Assembly (NCBI GenBank): GCA_934621605.1
Contig: CAKTUZ010000017.1
Coordinates: 1-64,000 of the forward strand
Source of the DNA: an uncultured bacterium
GTDB lineage: Bacteria > Vulcanimicrobiota > Xenobia > Xenobiales > Xenobiaceae
DNA length: 64,000 nt
Direction of reading: 5' to 3'
The notes under the pieces were generated by a model, which was given only the letters and a program-made list of their open reading frames with translations, had not been told where the DNA came from and did not search any database. A program made the translations under genes and the position numbers. The number at the start of each line of letters is the position of its first letter. The stretch's first letter is position 1. Shown in pieces: positions 44,148 through 53,132 of the stretch.

Positions 44148-45563
44148 ATGGCGATGAAGGCTTATAAAAGTTACAAAAACGTAGATTTACCCTGGCTTAA
44201 ACGTGTGCCGGAGCATTGGGAAGTAAACAAAATAAATCGCCTTTTTAATCTAATTAGCAGCGGCACAACTCCCAATTCTGGAAAGATCAACTTTTACGAA
44301 AACGGAAATATTCCGTGGCTTAATTCTGGCGATTTATACGGGGATAAACCTTTAATAGAGAAAACAGCAAAACATGTAACACAATCAGCACTAAATAGTT
44401 TTTCAACATTAAAACTCTACAGTGCTAACTCAATTGCTATAGCAATGTATGGAGCCTCAGTCGGCAATATATCTATAGTTCCATTTGAATTTTGTTGCAA
44501 CCAAGCTTGTTGCGTTTTTTCTAAGCCAATTAAAAATTTAAATTTAAAATATGTATATTATAGTGTTATTGCAGGCAAGAAAGACCTCATTGAACAAGCT
44601 AGAGGAGGCGGGCAACCTAATATAAACCAGGACATACTGAAGCAATTTCGTTTGCCTTTTCCTCCTTTTCACGAACAAGAGCAAATTGTGCGCTATTTGG
44701 ATTGGCAAAATTCACGCTTAAACAAGCTGATCAACGCCAAGAAAAAAGAAATTGCCTTACTGGAAGAGCAAAAGCAAGCTTTAATTAGCCAAGCCGTAAC
44801 TAAAGGCTTAGATCCCCACGCCCCCCTAAAAGACAGCGCCATAGACTGGATCGGCCAAATACCTGAGCATTGGCAAATCAACAAAATGAATCGCCTCTTT
44901 AATTTAATTGGCAGCGGCACAACTCCCAGTTCTGGTAGCATTGATTTTTATAATAACGGAAACATTCCGTGGCTTAATTCTGGCGATTTATACGGTGACA
45001 AACCTGTAATAAAAAAGACAGCAAAACATATTACAGAACTAGCATTAAATAGTTTTTCAACATTAAAACTTTACAATGCTGACTCAATTGCTATAGCAAT
45101 GTATGGAGCCTCAGTCGGCAATATATCTATAGTTCCATTTGAATTTTGTTGCAACCAAGCATGCTGTGTTTTTTCTAAGCCAATTAAGAATTTAAGTTTG
45201 AAGTATGTATATTACAACGTTATTGCAGGTAAAAAAGACCTTATTGAGCAAGCTAAGGGAGGTGGACAACCTAACATAAATCAAGACATACTCAGACAGT
45301 TTCGCCTGCCTTTCCCTCCTCTTCACGAGCAAGAACACATTGTTGACTATTTAACTGATCAATGTGCCATTATTGATGATTTAATTGCAAATATAAATAA
45401 AACAATATCCTTCCTTCAAGAATACCGCACCCGCCTAGTGGCCGATGTTGTCACCGGCCAAATCGACGTGCGCAACATTGCTATTCCCAACTACGAAACC
45501 GTAACCGAAACCATCGACCAACCCGAAACCACCGAAGACGAAACCAACACCACGGAGGAGTAA
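44148..45563 (+). CDS. hsdS: HsdS specificity subunit with two nearly identical recognition domains
   Basis: Type I S subunit of 471 residues with two target-recognition domains. TRD1 begins at H-W-E-V-N-K (residue 23) and TRD2 at H-W-Q-I-N-K, 218 residues later. Both share N-I-P-W-L-N-S-G-D-L-Y-G-D-K-P, I-A-M-Y-G-A-S-V-G-N and G-G-G-Q-P-N-I-N-Q-D-I almost without change, each followed by a helical spacer. Type I S subunits normally have different TRDs, one per half-site, so two alike predict a palindromic bipartite target. GGAGG lies ten bases before the ATG. The TRDs are more AT-rich than hsdM. Confidence 0.95.
   Translation: MAMKAYKSYKNVDLPWLKRVPEHWEVNKINRLFNLISSGTTPNSGKINFYENGNIPWLNSGDLYGDKPLIEKTAKHVTQSALNSFSTLKLYSANSIAIAMYGASVGNISIVPFEFCCNQACCVFSKPIKNLNLKYVYYSVIAGKKDLIEQARGGGQPNINQDILKQFRLPFPPFHEQEQIVRYLDWQNSRLNKLINAKKKEIALLEEQKQALISQAVTKGLDPHAPLKDSAIDWIGQIPEHWQINKMNRLFNLIGSGTTPSSGSIDFYNNGNIPWLNSGDLYGDKPVIKKTAKHITELALNSFSTLKLYNADSIAIAMYGASVGNISIVPFEFCCNQACCVFSKPIKNLSLKYVYYNVIAGKKDLIEQAKGGGQPNINQDILRQFRLPFPPLHEQEHIVDYLTDQCAIIDDLIANINKTISFLQEYRTRLVADVVTGQIDVRNIAIPNYETVTETIDQPETTEDETNTTEE
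44195..45354 (+). repeat. Tandem duplication inside hsdS (unit spacing 654 bp)
   Basis: Copy 1 covers about 44195-44700 and copy 2 about 44849-45354. Long stretches are identical or nearly so at the DNA level, for example the segments coding I-A-M-Y-G-A-S-V-G (near 44440 and 45094). Silent and replacement differences show the copies have begun to diverge. Homologous recombination between them would delete one recognition domain. Confidence 0.85.
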
Positions 45564-45566
45564 CCA

Positions 45567-47300
45567 ATGACAGATAATCAACCAACTTCTACTGAAGAAA
45601 AGCCAGGCGGCTACATTGAAAGTATCACTTTTAACAATGGACAGGAACTTAAGTTAAATAAAAATGATATAGTTGTGCTAGTTGGGCCAAACAATGCCGG
45701 TAAAAGTCAAGTCATAAGGGATATTTATATTTTGGCCAAGAGTGATAAAAATGATATTCAAACAAGCAATATTGTAGTGTCAAATATATTTGTACATAAA
45801 AATAATGTGTCAATAGAACCTATTATTAATAGAACTTTTTCTAAAGACAAGTATGGAAATCAGATACGATCTGATTTCAAAGGTAATACAGAATCATTTG
45901 GAATGTACATTAGCGATTCATTTTATCGTAATAATTTTCCGGAAAGTTTCGGAATATTTGGAGATACATTTGTTATAAATTTAGATACTTGGCATAGATT
46001 ACAAACATGTCATCCAGCAGAGAATACGACGAAAGATGAAGTAAAAACCCACCCGATACAATATATAACTTTCGATTCCTCTTCCAGATCTAAATTGTCG
46101 GAGATTTTTAAACGTGCATTTAAAACTGGTCTGATACCGTATCCCCAATATGGCTCACGTATTCCTTTATGCATAGGTGAACCTATAAAACTTTCTGACG
46201 AATATAACGATGAGCAAGAACGTCTAGAAGCGTATGCCAGTAAATTAGCAACATATCCTCAAGTCCAAAATCAGGGAGATGGTATAAAAAGTTTTGTCAG
46301 CATACTATTATACTTAATACTTGATCATTATTGCGTATACTTAATTGATGAACCAGAAGCTTTTCTTCATCCACCACAAGCTCATATTATGGGGCAAATT
46401 ATTGGAGATACATTGTCAGAGCAACAACAAGCTTTTATAGCCACCCATAGTGAAGAAGTAATTAAAGGACTTTTAGAAAAATGTCCAAGGCGTGTAAAAG
46501 TTATACGCATAACTAGGGAAAATAATAGCAATCATTTTGCAATACTTAACAATGAAGATTTACAAAAAGTTTGGAATGACCCACTTTTAAAATATTCAAA
46601 CATAATGTCCAGTCTGTTTTATCAACAAATCGTGCTTTGTGAGAGTGAATCAGATTGCAAGATGTATTCAATCATAGACGGACATCTAAAGGAACAGCAA
46701 GGCAAGTATTCAGAGACTTTGTTTATACACTGTAACGGAAAGAATAAACTTCCAGATATAGCCAAAGCTTTATGCGCTCTAGGCGTAAAATTATACGTTA
46801 TAGCTGATATAGATATACTTAAGAATGAAAATTTGATTAAAAAGCTTGTCAGTAACTTTAAAGCCGACTGGGAACAAATCAGTAAATCTTACAAAGTTTT
46901 TTCTTCCAGTATAGAAAGCCAAAAAAAAGATTTAAACAGAACAATTCTTCAACAGCAGATAGAAAAGATATTACGTTCTTCAAATAGTGCAACTATAAAC
47001 AATCAAGATGTACAAAAACTCCAAAAACTTCTAAAAATTTCATCTGGATGGGACGAATTAAAGGAAAATGGCGAACAATCTATTCCTCGTGGTGATGCAA
47101 CTTCAAGCTACAGAAACCTAATAAAATTCCTACAAGCAGCGGGTATCTTTATAGTTCCAGTTGGTGAACTTGAAAATTTTGTAAAAGAAGTAGGCGGACA
47201 TGGCCCCAGTTGGGTCGACACAGTTTTACATGACTATCCAGATTTAACTGATCCAGTTTACAACACAATAAAGGATTTCATTCAAAGCATGAACTTATAA
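45567..47300 (+). CDS. OLD-like ATPase with C-terminal TOPRIM, embedded in the hsd operon
   Basis: 577 residues. The N-terminal ABC/SMC ATPase has Walker A G-P-N-N-A-G-K-S (40-47), signature-like Q-G-D-G-I-K-S-F (near 235), Walker B V-Y-L-I-D-E-P-E-A-F-L-H-P (near 260) and the A-T-H-S-E-E H-loop. The C-terminal TOPRIM has Glu in V-L-C-E-S-E-S-D (near 359) and D-I-D in V-I-A-D-I-D-I (near 415). The plan matches OLD family nucleases. It lies four bases after hsdS with GGAGGA upstream, so it is expressed with the R-M genes. More AT-rich than hsdM and hsdR, suggesting later insertion. Confidence 0.85.
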   Translation: MTDNQPTSTEEKPGGYIESITFNNGQELKLNKNDIVVLVGPNNAGKSQVIRDIYILAKSDKNDIQTSNIVVSNIFVHKNNVSIEPIINRTFSKDKYGNQIRSDFKGNTESFGMYISDSFYRNNFPESFGIFGDTFVINLDTWHRLQTCHPAENTTKDEVKTHPIQYITFDSSSRSKLSEIFKRAFKTGLIPYPQYGSRIPLCIGEPIKLSDEYNDEQERLEAYASKLATYPQVQNQGDGIKSFVSILLYLILDHYCVYLIDEPEAFLHPPQAHIMGQIIGDTLSEQQQAFIATHSEEVIKGLLEKCPRRVKVIRITRENNSNHFAILNNEDLQKVWNDPLLKYSNIMSSLFYQQIVLCESESDCKMYSIIDGHLKEQQGKYSETLFIHCNGKNKLPDIAKALCALGVKLYVIADIDILKNENLIKKLVSNFKADWEQISKSYKVFSSSIESQKKDLNRTILQQQIEKILRSSNSATINNQDVQKLQKLLKISSGWDELKENGEQSIPRGDATSSYRNLIKFLQAAGIFIVPVGELENFVKEVGGHGPSWVDTVLHDYPDLTDPVYNTIKDFIQSMNL

Positions 47301-47318
47301 AGGATATCAATAAAAGCT

Positions 47319-50249
47319 ATGCCAACCAATGTGACGGAAAAAAGTTTAGAAGACATTATTGTTAATTACTTAGTGCAAAATAATGGCTATGAACAAGGCG
47401 TTAATGCCGATTATAATCGGGAATACGCTATAGACGAAAAGCGCCTTTTTCGTTTTTTGCAAGCAACTCAGCCTAAGGAAATGCTAAAACTGGGGCTGCC
47501 TGGTAATGATTTGCGGCGCACTAAATTTTTTAACCGTTTGCAAAGTGAAATTATTAAACGCGGCATTGTGGACGTTTTGCGTAAAGGCATAAAAGACGGC
47601 CCTACCCATTTGGATTTATTCTACCTTACGCCTTCAGAAAAAAATATTCAGGCCCAGGAACATTTTCAGCAAAATATTTTTAGCGTTATTCGCCAGCTAC
47701 AATACTCGCCGACGGCTGCCCGCTGTGCTTTAGATTTGGCTCTTTTTATTAACGGTTTGCCTATTCTCACTTGTGAATTAAGAAATACTCTTTCCGGCCA
47801 AAATGTAGAAGACGCTGTTGAGCAATATAAAACCGATCGCAACCCTCGGGAAGCTATCTTCCAATTTAAACGCTGCCTCGTCCATTTTGCTATTGACGAT
47901 CAGCAAGTAAAATTCTGCACTAAACTAAACGACAAAAAGTCTTGGTTCCTCCCCTTCAATAAAGGCTTTAATGACGGCGCAGGCAATCCGCCTAATCCTA
48001 GCGGTATCAAAACTGATTACATGTGGAAAGATATTTTCACTAAAAATCAGCTTACCAATATTATCGAAAATTATGCTCAAGTTGTCGATAAAGGCAGTAA
48101 ACAAATCTTCCCCCGCTACCACCAATTGGCGGTAGTAAATGCTTTACTTAAAGACGTCCAAGAAAAAGGCGTCGGCCAGCGCTATCTAATTCAACATAGC
48201 GCCGGTAGCGGCAAATCTAATTCTATTGCTTGGTTGGCCCATCAATTGATCGGACTAGAAAAAGACGGCCAAAATATCATCGATTCGGTAGTTGTGGTTA
48301 CCGATAGGCGCAACTTAGATGATCAAATAAAAAATACCATTAAACAATTTACCGAAGTACGCAGCACCGTAGTTCACGCCGATCATTCCAACGATTTGCG
48401 CCAAGCTATCGACTCTGGCAAAAAAATTATTATTACTACTATCCAAAAATTTCCTTACATTTTGGAAAGCTTGGGCACCGAACACAAAGGGCGCAAGTTT
48501 GCCATTATTATCGACGAAGCCCACTCCAGCCAAAGCGGTCGCACTGCGGCCAAAATGAATACTGCCCTTTCCGGCCAGTACGATCCTGACGACGCTAAAA
48601 GTACCGAAGACTTAATCAATGAAGCCATCGAAGGGCGCAAAATGCTCACTAACGCCAGCTATTTCGCCTTTACAGCTACGCCCAAAAACAAAACTTTAGA
48701 AATGTTCGGTAAAGCTGCTATTGAGCCCGACGGCAGCGTGCGCCATTTTCCTTTCCACAACTACCCCATGAAGCAAGCCATTCAAGAAGGCTTTATTATG
48801 GACGTTTTGCAATACTATACGCCCATTTCCAGCTACTACAAATTGGCCAAAATTGTAGAAAACGATCCCCTTTTTGACAAAAAGAAAGCTCAAGCCAAAT
48901 TGCGCAGTTTTGTGGAAAGCAACCATTTTGCCATTAGCCAAAAGGCAGCCATGATGATAGAACACTTCCACACTCAAGTAATTGGCCAAAATAAAATTGG
49001 CGGTCAAGCTCGAGCTATGGTAGTTACTGGCAGCATTTTGCGAGCTATCGACTACTTCTACGCCTTCCAAAAGTGCTTGGCCGAAAGGAAAAGCCCTTAT
49101 AAAGCTATCGTCGCTTTTTCTGGTGAAAAAGAATATGACGGCCAAATTTGCACGGAAGCCAGCCTCAACGGTTTTCCCAGCAGCCAAATTCCCGATAAAT
49201 TTAAGGAAGATCCCTATCGCTTTTTAATTGTGGCTAATAAATTCCAAACTGGTTTTGACGAGCCGCTTTTGCATACTATGTATGTAGACAAACAACTAAG
49301 CGACATAAAAGCCGTACAAACGCTTTCCCGCTTAAATAGAGCTCATCCGCAAAAATTTGATACTTTTGTGCTCGATTTTGCTAACGATGCCAAAACCATA
49401 GAAGAAGCTTTTTCCGCTTACTATCGCACGACCATTCTTTCCGGAGAAACCGATCCTAATAAGCTTAACGACTTGGTCTGCGAAATGGAAAATCACCAAG
49501 TTTACACCCAAAGCCAAATAAATTTGCTGGTAGACTTGTATTTACATAAAGCCAACCGCAACCAGCTTGATCCTATTTTGGATAATTGTGCCGCCAACTA
49601 CAAAGACTTAGACAGAGAAGATCAAGTAAAATTTAAGAGTGCCGCCAAATCATTTGTCAGGACTTACAGTTTTTTAGGAGCTATTATGCCATACGGCAGC
49701 CCTGAGTGGGAAAAGCTCTCTATTTTCTTAACTTTACTTTTACCCAAGTTGCCAGCGCCTTTAGAAGACGATCTTACTGCCGGTATTTTGCAAGCTATAG
49801 ACTTAGATAGTTACAGGATCCAGGCCCAAAGCATGATGTCTATCCGCCTAGAAGACGCCAACGCCGAAATAAATCCAGTTCCAGTAGGCCAAGCCATGCA
49901 ACCTAAAGAAGCTGAACTAGATCCTTTAACAGCCATTTTAGACGAATTTAACAGCTTTTTTGGCAATATCGATTGGCAAGACAAAGACAACATAAAGCAA
50001 CAGATCTCCACTTTGCCTCAAGCTGTAGCTCAAAACCAAAACTACAAAAATGCGGCCAAAAATTCCGATAAAGAAAATGCCAAAATGGAAAGTGACAAAG
50101 CCTTAGATGAAGCTATATTGGCTAGGTTTAGCGACTGGTACGAACTATTTGACCAGTTCCAAAGCAATGCCAGCTTCAAAGAATGGCTCAGCAACATGGT
50201 ATTTAAAGCTACCTACGGCAAACTAAGAGGCAACCGCCCATATTGCTAA
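47319..50249 (+). CDS. hsdR: Type I restriction subunit HsdR (locus 1), nuclease motif with Arg for Lys
   Basis: 976-residue translocating endonuclease. The N-terminal PD-(D/E)xK nuclease has D139 in A-L-D-L-A-L-F-I-N-G and E153-L-R155-N, where E-L-K-N is usual (codon AGA at 47781-47783). The SF2 motor follows: H-S-A-G-S-G-K-S (near 293-300), D398-E-A-H, F-T-A-T-P, and T-G-F-D-E-P-L near 645. The C-terminal helical domain docks on HsdM/HsdS. The Lys-to-Arg change may weaken cutting. Begins 18 bases after the OLD-like gene and is otherwise intact. Confidence 0.94.
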   Translation: MPTNVTEKSLEDIIVNYLVQNNGYEQGVNADYNREYAIDEKRLFRFLQATQPKEMLKLGLPGNDLRRTKFFNRLQSEIIKRGIVDVLRKGIKDGPTHLDLFYLTPSEKNIQAQEHFQQNIFSVIRQLQYSPTAARCALDLALFINGLPILTCELRNTLSGQNVEDAVEQYKTDRNPREAIFQFKRCLVHFAIDDQQVKFCTKLNDKKSWFLPFNKGFNDGAGNPPNPSGIKTDYMWKDIFTKNQLTNIIENYAQVVDKGSKQIFPRYHQLAVVNALLKDVQEKGVGQRYLIQHSAGSGKSNSIAWLAHQLIGLEKDGQNIIDSVVVVTDRRNLDDQIKNTIKQFTEVRSTVVHADHSNDLRQAIDSGKKIIITTIQKFPYILESLGTEHKGRKFAIIIDEAHSSQSGRTAAKMNTALSGQYDPDDAKSTEDLINEAIEGRKMLTNASYFAFTATPKNKTLEMFGKAAIEPDGSVRHFPFHNYPMKQAIQEGFIMDVLQYYTPISSYYKLAKIVENDPLFDKKKAQAKLRSFVESNHFAISQKAAMMIEHFHTQVIGQNKIGGQARAMVVTGSILRAIDYFYAFQKCLAERKSPYKAIVAFSGEKEYDGQICTEASLNGFPSSQIPDKFKEDPYRFLIVANKFQTGFDEPLLHTMYVDKQLSDIKAVQTLSRLNRAHPQKFDTFVLDFANDAKTIEEAFSAYYRTTILSGETDPNKLNDLVCEMENHQVYTQSQINLLVDLYLHKANRNQLDPILDNCAANYKDLDREDQVKFKSAAKSFVRTYSFLGAIMPYGSPEWEKLSIFLTLLLPKLPAPLEDDLTAGILQAIDLDSYRIQAQSMMSIRLEDANAEINPVPVGQAMQPKEAELDPLTAILDEFNSFFGNIDWQDKDNIKQQISTLPQAVAQNQNYKNAAKNSDKENAKMESDKALDEAILARFSDWYELFDQFQSNASFKEWLSNMVFKATYGKLRGNRPYC

Positions 50250-50360
50250 GTGCCATACTGCCGCCAAACGTTACTAACGTAGCGCCAACAATACTGCCGC
50301 CGCAGCTATGCTTTAAGGCTGCTAAGCGCTACACAACTTTTTTAATTACACCATCCCCTA

Positions 50361-50420
50361 TTTTAATTTAGTCATTTTAGCTTTAAATGACTAAATTAAA
50401 ACTATTGATGACTAAATTGA
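50361..50420. promoter_or_regulatory. Triple-repeat operator upstream of fic
   Basis: TTTTAATTTAGTCATTT (50361-50377) is the exact inverse of AAATGACTAAATTAAAA (50385-50401). A third half-site ATGACTAAATTGAAA starts at 50408, exactly 21 bases after the second (50387), so it lies on the same face of the helix. This is the layout of a cooperative repressor site. The Fic protein's own C-terminal winged helix is a candidate binder (inference). Confidence 0.65.
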
Positions 50421-50431
50421 AATGGTATACT
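50403..50431 (+). promoter_or_regulatory. Putative fic promoter overlapped by the third operator half-site
   Basis: TATTGA (50403-50408), 17 bases, TATACT (50426-50431), about 20 bases before the fic ATG. The third operator copy (50408-50422) fills the spacer, so binding there would block RNA polymerase. Confidence 0.5.
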
Positions 50432-50451
50432 GAAGCCCAACCAAAATAAGA

Positions 50452-51516
50452 ATGCGGTGCGAAAGTATGCCTAATTATAACTTTGAAAATAACTATAAAG
50501 CCTTGTTGCAACCGGATATTGTCTCTTTATTGCTAACTATTCGCGAATACAAGGGAGAGCAAAATCTATTTATTGAGGCTCAAAGCGATACTTTAGCTAA
50601 ATTGGTCGAAGTTGCCAAAATTCAAAGTACGGAAGCTTCCAATAAAATTGAGGGCATTTACACTGCCAACGAGCGTTTGCAAGAGCTTATGGCCGAAAAA
50701 ACTGCTCCTAAAACGCGCAGCGAACAAGAGATCGCCGGCTATCGAGACGTGCTTAACACTATCCACGAAAGTCACGATTATATACCAATTAAACCTTCTA
50801 TCTTGCTGCAATTGCACCGCGACTTATACAAATTTTCCGCTAGTATTGGCGGAACTTTTAAAGCTGTCGATAACCAAATCGCTGAAATAGACAGCCAAGG
50901 CAATAAAAAACCACGCTTCCAACCGGTGGCCGCTTGGGAAACTGCTGAAAATATAGAAACTCTGTGCGCTTCTTTCAATAGCGCTTTGCAAAATAGCCAG
51001 CTCGATCCCTTGCTTTTAATTCCTATGTTTATTTTGGATTTTCTTTGCATCCATCCTTTCCAAGATGGCAATGGACGTATGAGCCGCTTGCTGACGCTGC
51101 TTTTATTGTACCGCGCCGGTTATATTGTGGGAAAATATATAAGTATTGAAAAACTGATTGAGCAAAGCAAAGAAACCTACTACGAAAGCTTAAAAGCCAG
51201 CTCTGTCGGTTGGCATGATGGCCAAAATGATTATGCTCCTTTTGTGCGCTATATGCTGGGAGTTATAGTAGCAGCTTATAAAGAATTCGCTTCGCGAGTG
51301 AAAATTTTAACTGTTAGCAACTTAACTAAAGTCGAACGTCTGGAAGCAGTTATTAAAGCTCACCTCGGCCCCATAACTAAAGCTGAGCTAGTGAAAAAAT
51401 GTCCAGATATAAGCCAAACTACCATTCAGCGCACTTTGGCTGAATTGCTTAAAGCCAACAAAATACACAAACTTGGCGGCGGCCGTTATACTGCTTATGT
51501 GTGGTGTCATAACTAA
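50452..51516 (+). CDS. Fic family AMP-transferase with N-terminal inhibitory helix and C-terminal winged helix
   Basis: Canonical active motif H201-P-F-Q-D-G-N-G-R209. The class II inhibitory motif S63-N-K-I-E67-G lies N-terminal, so the resting protein should be auto-inhibited by E67. The last 70 residues (from about 285) look like a winged-helix DNA-binding domain (T-K-A-E-L-V-K-K...S-Q-T-T-I-Q-R-T-L-A-E-L). It would AMPylate a host protein when released; with its operator it may repress itself. ATG 50452 or 50467 possible; neither has a good SD. Follows hsdR by about 200 bases. Confidence 0.9.
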   Translation: MRCESMPNYNFENNYKALLQPDIVSLLLTIREYKGEQNLFIEAQSDTLAKLVEVAKIQSTEASNKIEGIYTANERLQELMAEKTAPKTRSEQEIAGYRDVLNTIHESHDYIPIKPSILLQLHRDLYKFSASIGGTFKAVDNQIAEIDSQGNKKPRFQPVAAWETAENIETLCASFNSALQNSQLDPLLLIPMFILDFLCIHPFQDGNGRMSRLLTLLLLYRAGYIVGKYISIEKLIEQSKETYYESLKASSVGWHDGQNDYAPFVRYMLGVIVAAYKEFASRVKILTVSNLTKVERLEAVIKAHLGPITKAELVKKCPDISQTTIQRTLAELLKANKIHKLGGGRYTAYVWCHN

Positions 51517-51592
51517 TTTGTCTATTTTCGCTTCTTTCGTTGACTGACTAAACAGTTAATGATAATCTACCCCCAGGAAAGATTTGTTCATT

Positions 51593-52864
51593 ATGTTTAG
51601 TCAGTATTCATTATCACATAAATGTCTATTCACTGCGGCAGTGTTGGCTTGCTTGTTGAGTCCAAGTGCAGCGATGGCTGAAAAAAAGCCTAGCAGCGCG
51701 GCGGTACCGGAAGTAATTAAAGCTGCCCAAAAAAAATATGGCATACCTAGCGCTACTAAGCCTACTCCAGCTGCCGTGCCGCAAGTTACTTCTTTAAGCG
51801 ATCTAGTTAATTTGCAACGCCAATCTTGTTCTTGGGCTTGCGTCACTAGCACTTTTTACGATTATCGCTCTGTCTCTATGTATCGTCGCCGCGCCGGTTT
51901 GCATTTAGGCTACGATATTGCTATGCAAGCTGGTACCGCTGCCCGCGCCGGTTGGCCAGGCACGGTTGTTTCTATCGCGCCTTGGGCCGACGGTGAATGG
52001 GGCGTCACTGTAGCTTCTTCCAACGGTATAGAAGTTACTTATGGCCATATAGTGCCAGTGGCTAGATTAGGCCAAGTGATCAATGTGGGCGATACTGTAG
52101 GCACTATCGCAGTCAACCATGTAGACGTAAAAATGCGCGGCGCCGACGGAGCTTATATTCCTTTTGGCGAAAAAGATAAACAAGCGGTTATGGCCGGAGC
52201 CTTGCAAGTACAGCCTATTACCAGCCGCGAACAACTTATGGTCGCTTGGTTAAGTGCCAACAATAATGAAGAAACGGTTAAAGAAGAAATTGAAGCCCGT
52301 GCCAGAGAAAACAAGCTCAACCAAATTGAAAGGCAAAAACTGGAAGAGCGCTATACAGAAAAACGCCTGGCTTTGCGCAATATGGAAAAATATTTTGAAG
52401 ACGGCTTGGTCTCACGTCGAGAAGTAGAACAAACGCGCCGCAACCTGGAAAATACCCGTCTCGATTTACTCAAAGTGAAAACTTCACAAAAAGAAACACC
52501 AGATAAGCTCAAAAAGTTACAAAAACAGCTCGATCTTTGCCACAAGCGCACAGTTAAGGCTCAACAAGAGGCTCAAAAGCGAGGCCTCAACTGGCAAGAT
52601 GTGCAAGATTTTATCAATAATTTGGTGGCTCAAGACAAAAATTTAAGTAAAACGGTTAAAGAATATAAAAAAGACAAGCAAGATGCCTACATTCAAGAGC
52701 TTTTACAAGTAAAGAGTGAGCTTAGTCAATGTGAAAGAACATTAAAAAGCCAAGAAGAACTCTTTGAAGTTGGCGGTTTGCCTCAAAAAGAGCTTGAAGC
52801 TACCCGACAAAGACAAAAAGTATTGCAACAACGCCTACAAGAATTAAAAGGCAAAAAGAAATAA
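51593..52864 (+). CDS. Secreted LytM/M23-like protein with adaptor-like coiled coil
   Basis: Signal peptide 1-29 (ending A-M-A). The M23 domain (about 95-185) keeps H104-x-x-x-D108 and Y-G-H152, but the last zinc ligand pair reads H176-V-D178 instead of H-x-H, so activity is uncertain. From about 215 to the end it is coiled coil, containing two similar G-L-x-(S/P)-(R/Q)-(R/K)-E-(V/L)-E hairpins (Y-F-E-D-G-L-V-S-R-R-E-V-E and L-F-E-V-G-G-L-P-Q-K-E-L-E) like those of periplasmic adaptor proteins. EnvC-type amidase activators combine the same parts in reverse order. ATG 51593 with AGGAAAG upstream. Confidence 0.8.
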   Translation: MFSQYSLSHKCLFTAAVLACLLSPSAAMAEKKPSSAAVPEVIKAAQKKYGIPSATKPTPAAVPQVTSLSDLVNLQRQSCSWACVTSTFYDYRSVSMYRRRAGLHLGYDIAMQAGTAARAGWPGTVVSIAPWADGEWGVTVASSNGIEVTYGHIVPVARLGQVINVGDTVGTIAVNHVDVKMRGADGAYIPFGEKDKQAVMAGALQVQPITSREQLMVAWLSANNNEETVKEEIEARARENKLNQIERQKLEERYTEKRLALRNMEKYFEDGLVSRREVEQTRRNLENTRLDLLKVKTSQKETPDKLKKLQKQLDLCHKRTVKAQQEAQKRGLNWQDVQDFINNLVAQDKNLSKTVKEYKKDKQDAYIQELLQVKSELSQCERTLKSQEELFEVGGLPQKELEATRQRQKVLQQRLQELKGKKK

Positions 52865-52876
52865 CTCATAAAAAAT

Positions 52877-52918
52877 GAAAAGAGCCAAGCAAAGACACTT
52901 TTGCATGGCCCTCTTTTT
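52877..52918 (+). terminator. Terminator after the LytM-like gene
   Basis: AAAAGAG-CCA...GCAAA pairs with TTTGC...TGG-CC-CTCTTTT with small bulges, ending in five T. Confidence 0.7.
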
Positions 52919-53132
52919 GTCTGAAAATCTAAATTTCCACAGCCTCGGAAGCTTTTTAGCAAACTGCAGAACTCAAGCGCCGACAAATGTTTGCCGCGGA
53001 CAGCCTAAAATCTGCCTCATTTATCGGACGTTTTTACCTTGACATTCAAACAAACCCTCGCTAGGAGCGACCGCACACTCGATCTAACTGTTGCTCCAAG
53101 CGGTTATTCTTAGCAATTTTATAGGTAAAATT

